A stretch of 64,000 bases of DNA from Streptomyces lanatus (GTDB lineage: Bacteria > Actinomycetota > Actinomycetes > Streptomycetales > Streptomycetaceae): positions 186,001-250,000 of the forward strand of contig NZ_BNBM01000002.1 of the NCBI RefSeq assembly GCF_014655715.1, written 5' to 3'. The stretch's first letter is position 1; each line of letters begins with the position of its first letter. Positions 7,964 to 18,100 of this stretch are shown here, one piece after another. Under the pieces are notes generated by a model. That model made no database searches and was not told the origin of the DNA. It saw nothing but the letters and a program-made list of their open reading frames with translations. A program made the translations under genes and the position numbers.

Positions 7964-9307
7964 ATGTCCCCCGAACTCATCTCGATCCTCGTCCTCGTCG
8001 TGGTGTTCGTCATCGCCACGACCCGCTCGATCAACATGGGCGCGCTCGCCTTCGCCGCCGCCTTCGGAGTCGGCACGCTCGTGGCCGACCTCGACGCGGA
8101 CGGCATCTTCGCCGGCTTCCCCGGCGATCTGTTCGTCGTCCTCGTCGGCGTCACGTACCTCTTCGCCATCGCCCGTTCCAACGGCACCACCGACTGGCTC
8201 GTGCACGCCTCCATCCGGCTCGTGCGCGGGCGGGTGGCGCTCATCCCCTGGGTCATGTTCGCCATCACCGGCGCACTCACCGCGATCGGCGCCGTGAGCC
8301 CGGCCGCGGTCGCGATCGTCGCGCCGATCGCGCTGAGCTTCGCGGCGCGATACGGCATCAGTCCGCTGCTGATGGGCGCGATGGTGGTGCACGGCGCGCA
8401 GGGCGGCGGCTTCTCGCCGATCAGCATCTACGGCTCGATCGTCAACGGCATCGTGGAGCGGGAGAAGCTGCCGGGGAACGAGGTCTCCCTGTTCCTGGCG
8501 TCCCTGATCGTCAACCTCGTCATCGCGGCGATCGTGTTCGTCCTCTTCGGCGGGTTGAAGCTGTGGGCTCAGGGAGCGGTGGAGACGGACGGAAAGGGCG
8601 GTGCCGAGCAGACCGACGGCTCGGGTGGATCCGGCGGCGGTGCCACCCGCGAGCCCGGCACCACGGTCACCCGCCCCGCCCCCACCCCCACCCAGCTCGC
8701 CGCCACCCACCTCACCCCCGCCCGTATCGCCACCCTCATCTCCCTGGTCGCCCTCGTCATCGCCGTCCTCGTCCTCGACCTGGACGCGGGCCTCACCGCG
8801 ATCACCCTCGCCGTCGTCCTGAGCACCGCCTGGCCGGACGACAGCCGCAAGGCGGTCGGCGAGATCGCCTGGCCGACCGTGCTGCTGATCTGCGGTGTGC
8901 TGACCTACGTCGGCGTCCTGGACGAGATGGGCACCATCACCTGGGCCGGCGAGGGCGTCGGCGGCATCGGCGTACCGCTCCTCGCCGCCGTACTGCTCTG
9001 CTACATCGGCGCGATCGTCTCGGCGTTCGCCTCGTCCGTCGGCATCATGGGCGCGCTCATCCCGCTGGCCGTGCCGTTCCTGGCGCAGGGCGAGATCGGG
9101 GCGGTCGGCATGGTGGCCGCGCTCGCGGTGTCGGCGACGGTGGTGGACGTGAGCCCCTTCTCGACGAACGGCGCGCTGGTGCTGGCCGCGGCACCGGACG
9201 TGGACCGTGAGCGTTTCTTCCGGCAGTTGATGGTGTACGGAGGGATCGTGGTGGCCGTGGTGCCCGCCGTGGTGTGGCTGGCGCTGGTCGTGCCGGGCTG
9301 GGGATAG
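7964..9307 (+). CDS. matC: MatC-like dicarboxylate/malonate carrier (SLC13-type permease)
   Basis: A 447-residue integral membrane protein with the MatC N-terminal signature region (MSPELISILVLVVVFVIATTRSINMGALAFAAAF is the first helix pair). Two pseudo-symmetric halves are separated by a Gly/Thr/Pro-rich cytosolic linker at about residues 205-255. The motifs GGGFSPISIYGSIV and VDVSPFSTNGALV are the re-entrant substrate loops of the SLC13/DASS fold. The start at 7964 is preceded by GACGGGAG; the longer ORF start at 7859 would run through operator 2. Next to MatB, it most likely imports malonate or a related dicarboxylate. Confidence 0.85.
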   Translation: MSPELISILVLVVVFVIATTRSINMGALAFAAAFGVGTLVADLDADGIFAGFPGDLFVVLVGVTYLFAIARSNGTTDWLVHASIRLVRGRVALIPWVMFAITGALTAIGAVSPAAVAIVAPIALSFAARYGISPLLMGAMVVHGAQGGGFSPISIYGSIVNGIVEREKLPGNEVSLFLASLIVNLVIAAIVFVLFGGLKLWAQGAVETDGKGGAEQTDGSGGSGGGATREPGTTVTRPAPTPTQLAATHLTPARIATLISLVALVIAVLVLDLDAGLTAITLAVVLSTAWPDDSRKAVGEIAWPTVLLICGVLTYVGVLDEMGTITWAGEGVGGIGVPLLAAVLLCYIGAIVSAFASSVGIMGALIPLAVPFLAQGEIGAVGMVAALAVSATVVDVSPFSTNGALVLAAAPDVDRERFFRQLMVYGGIVVAVVPAVVWLALVVPGWG

Positions 9308-9380
9308 GCCCGGACGGTCACAACACGACGGTCACGGCCACAACACTCGGTGTCCGTAGCAACAGTTAGGAGTACGACGC

Positions 9381-10826
9381 GTGTCCTCTCTCTTCCCGGC
9401 CCTCACGGGTGCTCCGGCCGACCGGCCCGCCCTGCGGTTCGGCGACCGTTCCCTGACGTACGGCGAGCTCGGCGCCGCCGCCGGTGCCCTCGCGGCACGG
9501 ATCGGCGGGACCGGCAGAGTGGCCGTATGGGCGACCCCGGCGCTGGAGACGGCCGTGGCGGTGGTGGCGGCGCTGGAGGCCGGTGTCGCGGCCGTACCGC
9601 TCAACCCGAAGTCCGGGGAGAAGGAGCTCGGGCACATCCTGTCGGACAGCGCGCCGAGTGCGGTGCTGGCGGCGCCGGGTGAGGAACTGCCTTCGGTTGT
9701 ACGGGACTTGGAGCGGATCGACGTCGATGTGCACGGCACCGGCCCCCTCCCCTTCGGCACCGCGGATGGCGAGGACCCCGCCCTGGTCGTCTACACCTCC
9801 GGCACCACCGGCCCGCCCAAGGGCGCCGTGATCCCCCGCCGTGCCGTCACCCACACCCTGGACGCGCTGGCCGACGCCTGGCAGTGGACGGCGGACGACG
9901 TACTGGTGCATGGCCTCCCCCTGTTCCACGTGCACGGCCTGGTCCTCGGCGTCCTCGGCCCGCTGCGGCGCGGTGGATCGGTGCGCCACCTGGGCCGTTT
10001 CGGCACGGAGGGTGTGACGCGCGAGCTGAACGAGGGCGCGACGATGATGTTCGGCGTGCCGACGATGTACCACCGGGTCGCCCAGGCACTCTCCGAGGAC
10101 CCGGGGTTGGCGCAGGCACTCGGCAAGGCCCGGCTGCTCGTCTCGGGTTCGGCGGCGCTCCCCGTCCATGACCACGAGCGCATCACCGCCGCGACCGGTC
10201 AGCGGGTCGTCGAGCGGTACGGCATGACGGAGACGCTGATGAACACCAGCGTGCGCGCGGACGGCGAGGCCAGGGCGGGCACCGTCGGTGTGCCGCTGCC
10301 GGGCGTGGAGCTGCGGCTGGTGGAGGAGGACGGGACGCCGATCACGTCGTACGACGGCGAGACGGTGGGCGAGATCCAGGTGCGCGGCCCGAACCTGTTC
10401 ACGGAGTACCTCAACCGCCCCGACGCCACCGCCGCCGCCTTCACTCCGGACGGCTGGTTCCGCACCGGCGACATGGCGGTGCGCGAATCCGACGGGTACG
10501 TCCGGATCGTGGGCCGCAAGGCCACCGACCTGATCAAGAGCGGGGGTTACAAGATCGGGGCGGGCGAGATCGAGAACGCGCTCCTGGAACACCCCGGGGT
10601 GCGGGAGGCCGCGGTCACCGGGGAACCGGACGCCGACCTGGGCGAGCGGATCGTGGCGTGGATCGTCCCGGCGGACCCCGAATCACCGCCCGTCGCCGAG
10701 GAGTTGGCGAACCATGTCGCCGCCCGACTGGCCCCGCACAAGCGCCCGCGCAGGGTGCATTACCTGGATGCCCTCCCCCGCAACGACATGGGGAAGATCA
10801 TGAAGCGGGCGCTGACGGCGTCATGA
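9381..10826 (+). CDS. matB: Malonyl-CoA synthetase MatB
   Basis: A 481-residue acyl-adenylate-forming enzyme that ligates malonate (often also methylmalonate) to CoA with ATP. The P-loop-like motif VVYTSGTTGPPKGAV, the ERYGMTETLM A5 motif, the GWFRTGDMAV A7 region and the C-terminal catalytic lysine in PRNDMGKIMKR are all intact. The sequence closely matches what I recall of the structurally characterised S. coelicolor MatB, including SLFPAL at the start and LFHVHGLVLG in the active-site region. The GTG start follows AGGAG. It lies 73 bp after matC and overlaps the next gene by ATGA, so it is part of one operon. It supplies malonyl-CoA for polyketide or fatty-acid synthesis from scavenged malonate. 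Confidence 0.95.
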   Translation: MSSLFPALTGAPADRPALRFGDRSLTYGELGAAAGALAARIGGTGRVAVWATPALETAVAVVAALEAGVAAVPLNPKSGEKELGHILSDSAPSAVLAAPGEELPSVVRDLERIDVDVHGTGPLPFGTADGEDPALVVYTSGTTGPPKGAVIPRRAVTHTLDALADAWQWTADDVLVHGLPLFHVHGLVLGVLGPLRRGGSVRHLGRFGTEGVTRELNEGATMMFGVPTMYHRVAQALSEDPGLAQALGKARLLVSGSAALPVHDHERITAATGQRVVERYGMTETLMNTSVRADGEARAGTVGVPLPGVELRLVEEDGTPITSYDGETVGEIQVRGPNLFTEYLNRPDATAAAFTPDGWFRTGDMAVRESDGYVRIVGRKATDLIKSGGYKIGAGEIENALLEHPGVREAAVTGEPDADLGERIVAWIVPADPESPPVAEELANHVAARLAPHKRPRRVHYLDALPRNDMGKIMKRALTAS

Positions 10827-12154
10827 CGGAACGCCTCGCGGCACGGCAGGTCATCGCCCTGCTGACCGACCCCGACACGTTCGTTGAACTCCCCCACCCG
10901 GAGAAGCCGTCCAGCCCCGACGGCCCCCTCGCCTGGCAGAGCTACGACGCCTCCCGCGCCCGTGCCGCCGCACGCACCGGCGAGGAGGAGTCGGTGATCT
11001 GCGGCACCGGCGCGATCGAGGGCACCCGCGCGGTGGTGATCGCCTTCGAGTTCGGCTTCCTCGGCGGTTCCCTGGGCGAGCGCACCGGCGACCGGCTCGA
11101 AGCGGCGTACATCTACGCCCGCGCCCACCGGCTGCCGGTCGTCCCTCTGGTGGCGACGGGCGGCAGCCGTATGCAGGAGGGCATGCTCGCCCTGACCCAA
11201 CTCCAGTGCGTGGCACGGCAGTCGGCGCTCACCCGGGAGGCCGGGCTGCCCCAGATCGCGGTGCTCCGGGACCCGACGACCGGCGGCGGCTGGGCCACCC
11301 TCGGCGCCGGTGCCGACGTCACCCTCGCCCTGCCCGGCGCCCAGATCGGCTTCGCGGGCTCCAGGGTCCGCCCGCCGGACGCGGACCCGGCGGCGTACAC
11401 GGCCGAGGCGCAGGTGGCGGCGGGGGCGGTGGATGGGGTGGTGCGGCCGGGGGAGTTGCGGAAGGTGCTGGGGCAGTGGCTACGGCTGCTGTCGGCGCCC
11501 TCCGGGGATGCCGCCCCGCCGCCGCGCCCACTCGGCGACACCGAGCCGCCCGCCACCGGCTGGGACGCCGTCCAGCGTGCCCGTTCGCCTCGGCGTCCGC
11601 GCGCGGAGGCCTATCTGGCCGCCTACTTCACCCACCGCGTCGAGATCAGCGGCGATCGCTGCGGCGGCACCGACCCCGACGGCATGCGCTGCGGGTTCGG
11701 TGCGCACGAGGGCCGTACGGTCGCCTACGCCGCGCAGACCGGCACCGCCACCCGCCCCGCCGGCTACCGCACCGCCGCGCGGCTGATCCGTCTCGCGGAC
11801 CGGCTCGGCATCCCGGTGCTGACGCTGGTGGACACGCCGGGCGCCGCCAATGACGCGGAGGCGGAGCGGCAGGGCGTGGGGGCGGCCATCGCGGACCTGT
11901 TCGGGGTGGTGGCGTCCGCGCGTACGCCGATCACGACCCTCCTCATCGGCGAGGGCGGCTCGGGCGGTGCCCTGGCCCTCGCCGCGCCCGGCGACACCTG
12001 GGCCACACCGGACAGCTACTTCTCGGTGATCGCACCGGAGTTGGCGGCGGCGATCCTGAAGCGGGGGGCGAGTGAGGTGGAAGCGACGGCGGATCAACTC
12101 CGGATCAGGCCACAGGACTTGGTGGAGCTGGGGGTGATCCGGGGCGTGATCTGA
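10823..12154 (+). CDS. Carboxyltransferase with fused beta- and alpha-type domains
   Basis: A 443-residue protein that starts at the ATG overlapping the matB stop. The N-terminal half has the crotonase-like beta carboxyltransferase pattern (LGGSLGERTGDRLEAAYIYAR, VPLVATGGSRMQEG). The C-terminal half has the alpha pattern (IPVLTLVDTPGAANDAEAERQG, IGEGGSGGALALA). This is the acetyl-CoA-carboxylase/malonate-decarboxylase (MdcD/MdcE) superfamily in one chain. No biotin carboxylase, BCCP or MdcA-type subunit is encoded nearby. It may decarboxylate or transcarboxylate malonyl-CoA made by MatB, or may recruit the cell's general biotinylated subunit. Both are inferences from context. Confidence 0.8.
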   Translation: MTERLAARQVIALLTDPDTFVELPHPEKPSSPDGPLAWQSYDASRARAAARTGEEESVICGTGAIEGTRAVVIAFEFGFLGGSLGERTGDRLEAAYIYARAHRLPVVPLVATGGSRMQEGMLALTQLQCVARQSALTREAGLPQIAVLRDPTTGGGWATLGAGADVTLALPGAQIGFAGSRVRPPDADPAAYTAEAQVAAGAVDGVVRPGELRKVLGQWLRLLSAPSGDAAPPPRPLGDTEPPATGWDAVQRARSPRRPRAEAYLAAYFTHRVEISGDRCGGTDPDGMRCGFGAHEGRTVAYAAQTGTATRPAGYRTAARLIRLADRLGIPVLTLVDTPGAANDAEAERQGVGAAIADLFGVVASARTPITTLLIGEGGSGGALALAAPGDTWATPDSYFSVIAPELAAAILKRGASEVEATADQLRIRPQDLVELGVIRGVI

Positions 12155-12296
12155 GGCGGTCGTCCCAGACGTCAGCCGAGGAGTTGTCCGAGGCATGATC
12201 CCGGAGTACGAGGGTACGGAGGGGAAACCCGGGACAACTTCCGCGGCCGTCCTGGACAATGGGCGTGCGCAGAAGACGACGGCTGACGGGGGCGTC

Positions 12297-14114
12297 ATGA
12301 CAGGTCTGAGGGGCGCGGAGTGGCATGCCCGGGTCGAGTGCGGGGGCACGGTGTGCGGGGCCGGGTTCCTGGTGACCGGGAACACCGTGCTGACCTGCGC
12401 CCATGTCGTCGACAACGGTGACCTGGGCCCGGTGACCGTGACCTTCCCGCAGCGCCCCGGCGAGCCCCCGGTGACCGCGCGGGTCGTGGCGGACGGCGGC
12501 TGGGACGTCGGACACGGCACCGACTTCGGAGACCTGGCCGTCCTGGAACTGGACCGGGACATGCCGATCACCCCCGCGGTGCTGGCCCCCGCCGACACCG
12601 CGCACAGCGACCGCGAGCTTTTCGCGTACGGCTTCCCGACCGGCCACACCGGCTTCGGCACCCAGGCCGCGCTGCACGCCGTGGGTCCGATGCTGGTCGG
12701 CGGCGAGTGGATCGAGCTGGAGGCCCGGAGCGCCCACGGACAGCCACTCGCCCGCGGCTTCAGCGGCGGCGCGGTCACCTTCGTCGACACCGGCGAGGTC
12801 GTCGGCATGGTCACGGCGGCGGCGGGCGCGAACTCGGTGCACACCGGGCGGATGATGCCGACCCATGTGATGGCCCGTTACTGGCCGGCGCTCAGCGCGC
12901 TGGTGCCGGTGCGGGACGGGTGGCACGGGCGGCACGGGCGGGGCATGGCGCGTGCGGGAGCCGCGTACGTCGCCGGTGCGCCGACGTGGGACCTCGGCAG
13001 AGCACCGGGCCGGAACTTCGGCGGGGCACCGGACAGCCCCGCCCCCATCCACTTACCCGGCCATCCCGACGGCCCCCGGCTGCGTGCCCTGGTCGAGAAG
13101 GCTGCTCGTGCCCGGCTCGACTGCGACCCCGTCCGGCTCTACACGGCCGCGGCCGGGCCGTTCGACCCGCTGCCGCCGCCCGAGGGCTTCGGGTCGTTGT
13201 GGTCGGCGGCGTGGTTCGTGCTGTGCGAGGTGGACGACCCGGACACCGTGTCCCGGTTCGCCGACCGGCTCGACGGGCTGCTCACCGCCCCGCCCGTCGC
13301 CGAGACCGGCGCCATCCTCGTCGAGCTGGGGCACAGCGGCGCCGGTGACGATCTGGTGCGGGTCGAGGTGTCGGCGTACAGCGGCGGTCGCCGGCATCCG
13401 GTCCCGGCCGAGACCATCCCGAGGGCACGGCTGAAGGCGTGTGTGCAGGACCGTATCGAGGACGCCTTCTGCCATCTGACCCCCGGCGCCGACGAGTTGA
13501 TCGCCTTCGTGCTGCCCCGCGACTGGCTGGACTGGCCGGTCGACCGCTGGGAGAAGGGCCCCGACGACGACACGCCCCTCGGCTGTGTCCACCCGGTGGT
13601 GGTCACCGACCACGCCCGGCGCAGATCCAGCACCCGGCACGTCCTGACGAGCGCCTGGCAGCACCTCGACACCCGGGACGGCACCCGGGTACGCCGCGTC
13701 GCCTGCTCGGGCACCGAGGACCCCAAGCAGCTCTGGCTGGCGCTGGTGCAGTCCGAGGCCGGCCTCACGGGCTTCGCCGCGACGCCCCGTTCTTCCCGCA
13801 CCCGCCCGCACTTCGAGACGTCGCTGACCGCGCCGGCGCCGGTGATGGTGTGGTCGCGCCGGGGCTGCGACCCGGACCGGGCCGACTGCGCGGGCGCCGC
13901 CGACTGTCCCGGTACGGCGTTCCTGGACGCCCTCGACAAGCTCGCCTCCGGGGTGCCGCCCGCGCGGCTGCCGCGCCGGGTCCTCGGCCTGCGCCAACTC
14001 GCCGTCGCGGACGACGGCCACTGGGCGCGGGACATCCAGCTCCTGTGGGACGACCCCCGCCGCTTCACCGACCCGCACGCCACGGCCGTACACACCCGGT
14101 CACCCGTCGCTTGA
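12297..14114 (+). CDS. Trypsin-like protease with VMAP-type C-terminal region
   Basis: A 605-residue protein. Residues 1-200 are a trypsin-fold serine protease with the intact triad His36 (LTCAHVV), Asp79 (GDLAVLEL) and Ser156 (RGFSGGAV). No signal peptide is seen, so it acts inside the cell. After a Pro/Gly-rich linker, residues about 260-605 contain VLPRDWLDWPVDRWE and LGCVHPVVVTD. These match the C-terminal domain of vWA-MoxR-associated proteins (VMAP-C) as I know it. In that class the N-terminal domain is regarded as the effector. The start at 12297 fits the protease fold boundary and a GGGGG-rich ribosome site. It lies 24 bp before the MoxR gene, in one operon with the giant vWA-like gene. 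Confidence 0.8.
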   Translation: MTGLRGAEWHARVECGGTVCGAGFLVTGNTVLTCAHVVDNGDLGPVTVTFPQRPGEPPVTARVVADGGWDVGHGTDFGDLAVLELDRDMPITPAVLAPADTAHSDRELFAYGFPTGHTGFGTQAALHAVGPMLVGGEWIELEARSAHGQPLARGFSGGAVTFVDTGEVVGMVTAAAGANSVHTGRMMPTHVMARYWPALSALVPVRDGWHGRHGRGMARAGAAYVAGAPTWDLGRAPGRNFGGAPDSPAPIHLPGHPDGPRLRALVEKAARARLDCDPVRLYTAAAGPFDPLPPPEGFGSLWSAAWFVLCEVDDPDTVSRFADRLDGLLTAPPVAETGAILVELGHSGAGDDLVRVEVSAYSGGRRHPVPAETIPRARLKACVQDRIEDAFCHLTPGADELIAFVLPRDWLDWPVDRWEKGPDDDTPLGCVHPVVVTDHARRRSSTRHVLTSAWQHLDTRDGTRVRRVACSGTEDPKQLWLALVQSEAGLTGFAATPRSSRTRPHFETSLTAPAPVMVWSRRGCDPDRADCAGAADCPGTAFLDALDKLASGVPPARLPRRVLGLRQLAVADDGHWARDIQLLWDDPRRFTDPHATAVHTRSPVA

Positions 14115-14138
14115 GCCCGTCGCCCAATGGGGAGCACC

Positions 14139-15155
14139 ATGCCGCACTGGTCCGTCTACACCGGCACCAACACCCAGCACGACGGCATCGCCGCGCTGCC
14201 CGAACCGCCGCCCTGGCGCGCCTTCGACGGCGGCCCGCCGCTGCCGCCGCCCGCCGACACCGACGACGAGGCGGCGGTCTCCCCCGACCGCGTGCACCGG
14301 GCGAAAACCTACGTGCCGACCCCGGAGAGCGTCCAGCTCGTCAACGCGGCCCTGTGTCTGCGCCGCCCGCTGCTGGTCACCGGACCGCCCGGCACGGGCA
14401 AGTCGTCCCTCGCCTACGCCGTCGCCCGCGAGCTGCGCCTCGGCCCCGTGCTGCGCTGGAACATCACCAGCCGCAGCGCCCTCGCGGACGGCCTCTACCA
14501 GTACGACCCGCTGTCCCGGCTGTACGCGGCCCGCCGCGACGACGGCCAGGCCGCCACCCGCGACGGCGTCGAGGACCATCTGCGCCTCGGCCCGCTGGGC
14601 ACGGCCATGCTCCCCTACGACCGTCCGCGCGCGCTCCTCGTCGACGAGATCGACAAGAGCGACCTGGATCTGCCCAATGACCTCCTCAACATCCTGGAGG
14701 AGGGCCAGTACGAGATCCCGGAGCTGGTCCGCGCGGCCCGTCACTCCGCCGACGGCACCGCGCAGGTGCTGACCGACGGCACGGACACCCCGGTGACGAT
14801 CTCCCGCGGCCGGGTCCGCTGCCGTGCCTTCCCCTTCGTCGTCCTGACCAGCAACGGCGAACGCGAGTTCCCGCCCGCCTTCCTGCGCCGCTGCGTCCGG
14901 CTGCGCCTGCGCCGCCCCGACCGGGCCCAGCTCACCGACATCGTCCGCGCCCACCTGGGCGAGCCCGACACCCGGGCGCAGGCCCTGATCTCCGAGTTCC
15001 TGACCCGCGCCGGCACCGGCGAACTGGCCACCGACCAGCTCCTCAACGCCATCTACCTCACCGGCGTCGCGGGCCTCGAAGCCGACTCCCGCGAGAAGCT
15101 GGCCGAGCGGTTGATGCCGTACCTGAGCACGACGGCCGACGGCGATGGCTTCTGA
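14139..15155 (+). CDS. MoxR-type AAA+ ATPase
   Basis: A 338-residue AAA+ ATPase. It has Walker A GPPGTGKS at about residues 82-89, Walker B ALLVDEIDK near 167-174, sensor-1 VVLTSN near 236, and an arginine-finger region in FPPAFLRRCVRLRLRRP. The long insert between Walker A and Walker B is typical of MoxR/RavA-like proteins. ATG 14139 is chosen over ATG 14127 because GGGGAG lies four bases before it. MoxR ATPases act with vWA-domain partners as chaperone-like remodelling engines. Here the partner should be the next gene, which it overlaps by 11 bp, with the upstream protease-VMAP as output. Confidence 0.88.
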   Translation: MPHWSVYTGTNTQHDGIAALPEPPPWRAFDGGPPLPPPADTDDEAAVSPDRVHRAKTYVPTPESVQLVNAALCLRRPLLVTGPPGTGKSSLAYAVARELRLGPVLRWNITSRSALADGLYQYDPLSRLYAARRDDGQAATRDGVEDHLRLGPLGTAMLPYDRPRALLVDEIDKSDLDLPNDLLNILEEGQYEIPELVRAARHSADGTAQVLTDGTDTPVTISRGRVRCRAFPFVVLTSNGEREFPPAFLRRCVRLRLRRPDRAQLTDIVRAHLGEPDTRAQALISEFLTRAGTGELATDQLLNAIYLTGVAGLEADSREKLAERLMPYLSTTADGDGF

Positions 15156-18100
15156 GGGGCGGGAGCGGGCGGGGGCGGTCGGGGGTTCAGACGTCGCCCG
15201 GCTGGCCGCCGTGCTGGCCGCGGGCGCGGGCACGGGTGCGGGCGGGGAGGCCGGGCCGACGTCGCGGGAGATCGCGGAACTCCTCTGGTTCGCAGGGAAG
15301 TTGGGCGAGGGGAGCGGGGGTGAGGGTGGGGCGGGGGCACCGGCTCCGCCGACTCCCCCCGGCCACACCCACCACGACACGGGCACCGCTACTGACTTCA
15401 CCCCCGACCCCATCGCCGCACCCCCGCCCACCCCACCCCATGACCCGCCGCCCGACGACCGCGTCCCCCTCCACCTCCCCGCGCCGAACCCGCGCGGAAC
15501 ACGACCCCCGCTGCTCGCCCCCGCGCCCGCGATGCTCCCCCACCCCCTCGCCCTCCAACGCGCCCTGCGCCCCCTCAAACGCAAGGTCCCCTCCCCCCGC
15601 GTCCGGCTCCTCGACGAGCACGCCACCGCCGACCGCATCGCCCGCCTCGGCGGACGCCCCGACGTCTGGCTCCCGGTGCTGCGCCCGGCGCCGGACCGCT
15701 GGCTGCGGCTGAACCTGGTGTACGACACGGGACCGACGATGCCCGTGTGGCGCCCCCTGGTGCGCGAACTGCACACCACGCTCGCCCAGTCGGGCGTCTT
15801 CCGCACCGTCACCGTGCACCGGGCCACTCCGGACGGCCGTGCCCACCACGTCCCCGCGCTCGCGGACGGCCGTACGGTGACCCTGATCGTCAGCGACTGC
15901 ATGGGCCCGCAGTGGCGCCCCGGCCCGGCGGGCGACCGCTGGCACCGCACCCTGCGCCGCTGGGCGGGGCGCATGCCCCTGGCCGTCGTCCAGCCCCTGC
16001 CGGAACACCTCTGGCACACCACGGCCCTGCCCGCCGCACCGGGCCTGCTCACGGCACCGGCCGCGGCGGCACCGTCGGCCGCGCTCACCTTCCTTCCCTA
16101 CGAGGACGAGGCACAGAAGCCGCCCGCCGGGGCCGTCCCCCTCCCCGTCCTGGAACCGGCCCCGGCCTGGCTCGCCAACTGGGCCGCCCTGGTCGCCGCG
16201 CCGGGCGGCGGCCGAGCACCGGGTGCCCTGGCCTGGCTGCCACCCACGCCGGTCCCGCCCGCCGAACCGGCCCCCGACATCGCCGAGTTGCCGGTGTCGG
16301 ACCTGGTGCTCCGCTTCCGGGCGACCGCGTCCCCGGAGGCCTTCCGCATCGCCGGCCATCTCGCCCTGGCCAACCCCTCCCTGCCGGTGATGCGCCTCGT
16401 CCAACGCGCCCTGGACGGCAGCCCACGCCCCCAGCACCTCGCCGAGATCATCCTCAGCGGCCTGCTGACGGCGGTGGCGGGACCGCCAGGGTCGTACGAG
16501 TTCCGACCAGGCGTACGGCAGTTGCTCCTACGGTCACTGCCACGCACGGCACGGACCCGGACCCGGGAGTTCCTGGCCCGCGTCGGCGGCCTGATCGACG
16601 AGCGGGCCGGGCTCGCGGCGGGCGAGTTCGGGGCGGAGCCGGGACGGGACGCGGAGAGGGCGTTCGCGACTGTGCGGGCGGAGACGGTGCGGCGGTTGGG
16701 CGGGGAGGCGGTTGGAGGGCTGGTCGACGGGACGGAGGAGAGGCCCGCCGGCGAGACAGCGCAGCCTCCGGCCGGCGAGACGAAAGGCAGGCCCTCCGGC
16801 GAGACCGCGGACGGGCCCGTCCACGTCACGACGCGCGAGCCCGGCCGCGGCACCGAGCCTCCGCGCGCCACCGGCGAGCGGCGAGGCCGACTCGGTGATG
16901 ACGCGGCGGAGTGGCAGGACCACGAGCTGGTCGGGGGGCGGTATCGGCTGGTGCGGCAGCGCGGGGCCAATCAGCGGGTGTGGGCCGCCGTGGACGTACG
17001 GTCCGACCGGCGGGTGGCGGTTCACCTCTATGGGCCGCAGGCGGCGCCGCAGGACCGGTTCCTGCGGGAGGCGGGGACGCTGGCCGGGTTGGCCCATCCG
17101 AATCTGGCCTCCGTGATCGACTTCGGTGTGCAGGACTCGCGGCCCTATCTGGTCGCGGAGTTCGTGGACGGCGTGACGCTGGCCGAGTTGATGCAGGGCA
17201 GTGGCCGTGGGATCTCGTTCCGGGTGTTCGCGCGGCTGGTGCGGGATGTGACACGGGGGCTGGACGCCCTGCACGAACGAGGGCTGGTGCGGGGGCAGTT
17301 GGGCTGGGACGGGCTGCTGCTGCGGCCGGACGGCCAGGTCGTGCTCAGCCGGTTCGAGTTGGGTGAGCTGTCCGAGGCGCACAGCCCTTACTCGGACTTC
17401 ACGCAGTTCAGGTTGCTGCTCCAGGACCTGACGGTGGACGCCACGGACGACTTACCGTTCCGTCCGGCCCTCGCCCGGCTGGCGGACTACCACAGTCCGG
17501 CCTCTGCCGTACGGCAGCTCGCGCTGTCGGACGACTCCGACCCCGCGAAGGGCGACGCGGAGCGCCTGAGCATCACCCTGCTGGGCCCGCCGCGCATCAG
17601 GCTCGCGGGCAGCTCCGCCGACGCCCCGTCCCCGGAGGCCCAGGCCCTGCTGTGCATGCTCCTGCTCCACCAGGGCCGCCGCGTCGGCTTCGCCGCGCTG
17701 GCCGAGGGGCTGTGGGAGGACCCTCCGTCGACGACGGAGGCATTGCGCCGCTGTCACGACCTGGCCGGCGAGCTACGCCGGTTCCTCGGCCCCTGCACTC
17801 TCGCCGAACTCGCCGACGGCGGCTACGCCCTCCATCTGCCGGACGACTACGTCGACGTACACCACTGCGAGCAACTCCTGGGCGGCCGCACGGACGACAT
17901 GACCCCGCGCACCCGGTACTCCCTCATCCAGGAGGCCCTGAGCCTGTTCTACGGCGATCCCCTGGACGGCATCCCCGGCCCCGCCGCGCAGGCCACCCGC
18001 GCCCGCCTGCGCACCCTGCGCCTCACCCTCTGCGCCACCCGGGCCGAACTCGACCTGGAACTCGGCGACTTCGAACGGGCGGCGACCGACCTCGCGGCCC

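Noticed and set aside
9308..9380. Repeated GGTCAC/CACAAC words between matC and matB considered as an operator
   Set aside because: The repeats are short, imperfect and lie inside an operon, so the evidence is too weak.
15187..16437. Long minus-strand ORFs inside the giant SAV_2336-type gene
   Set aside because: These are typical antisense shadows in high-GC DNA. The plus frame has recognisable domains throughout.
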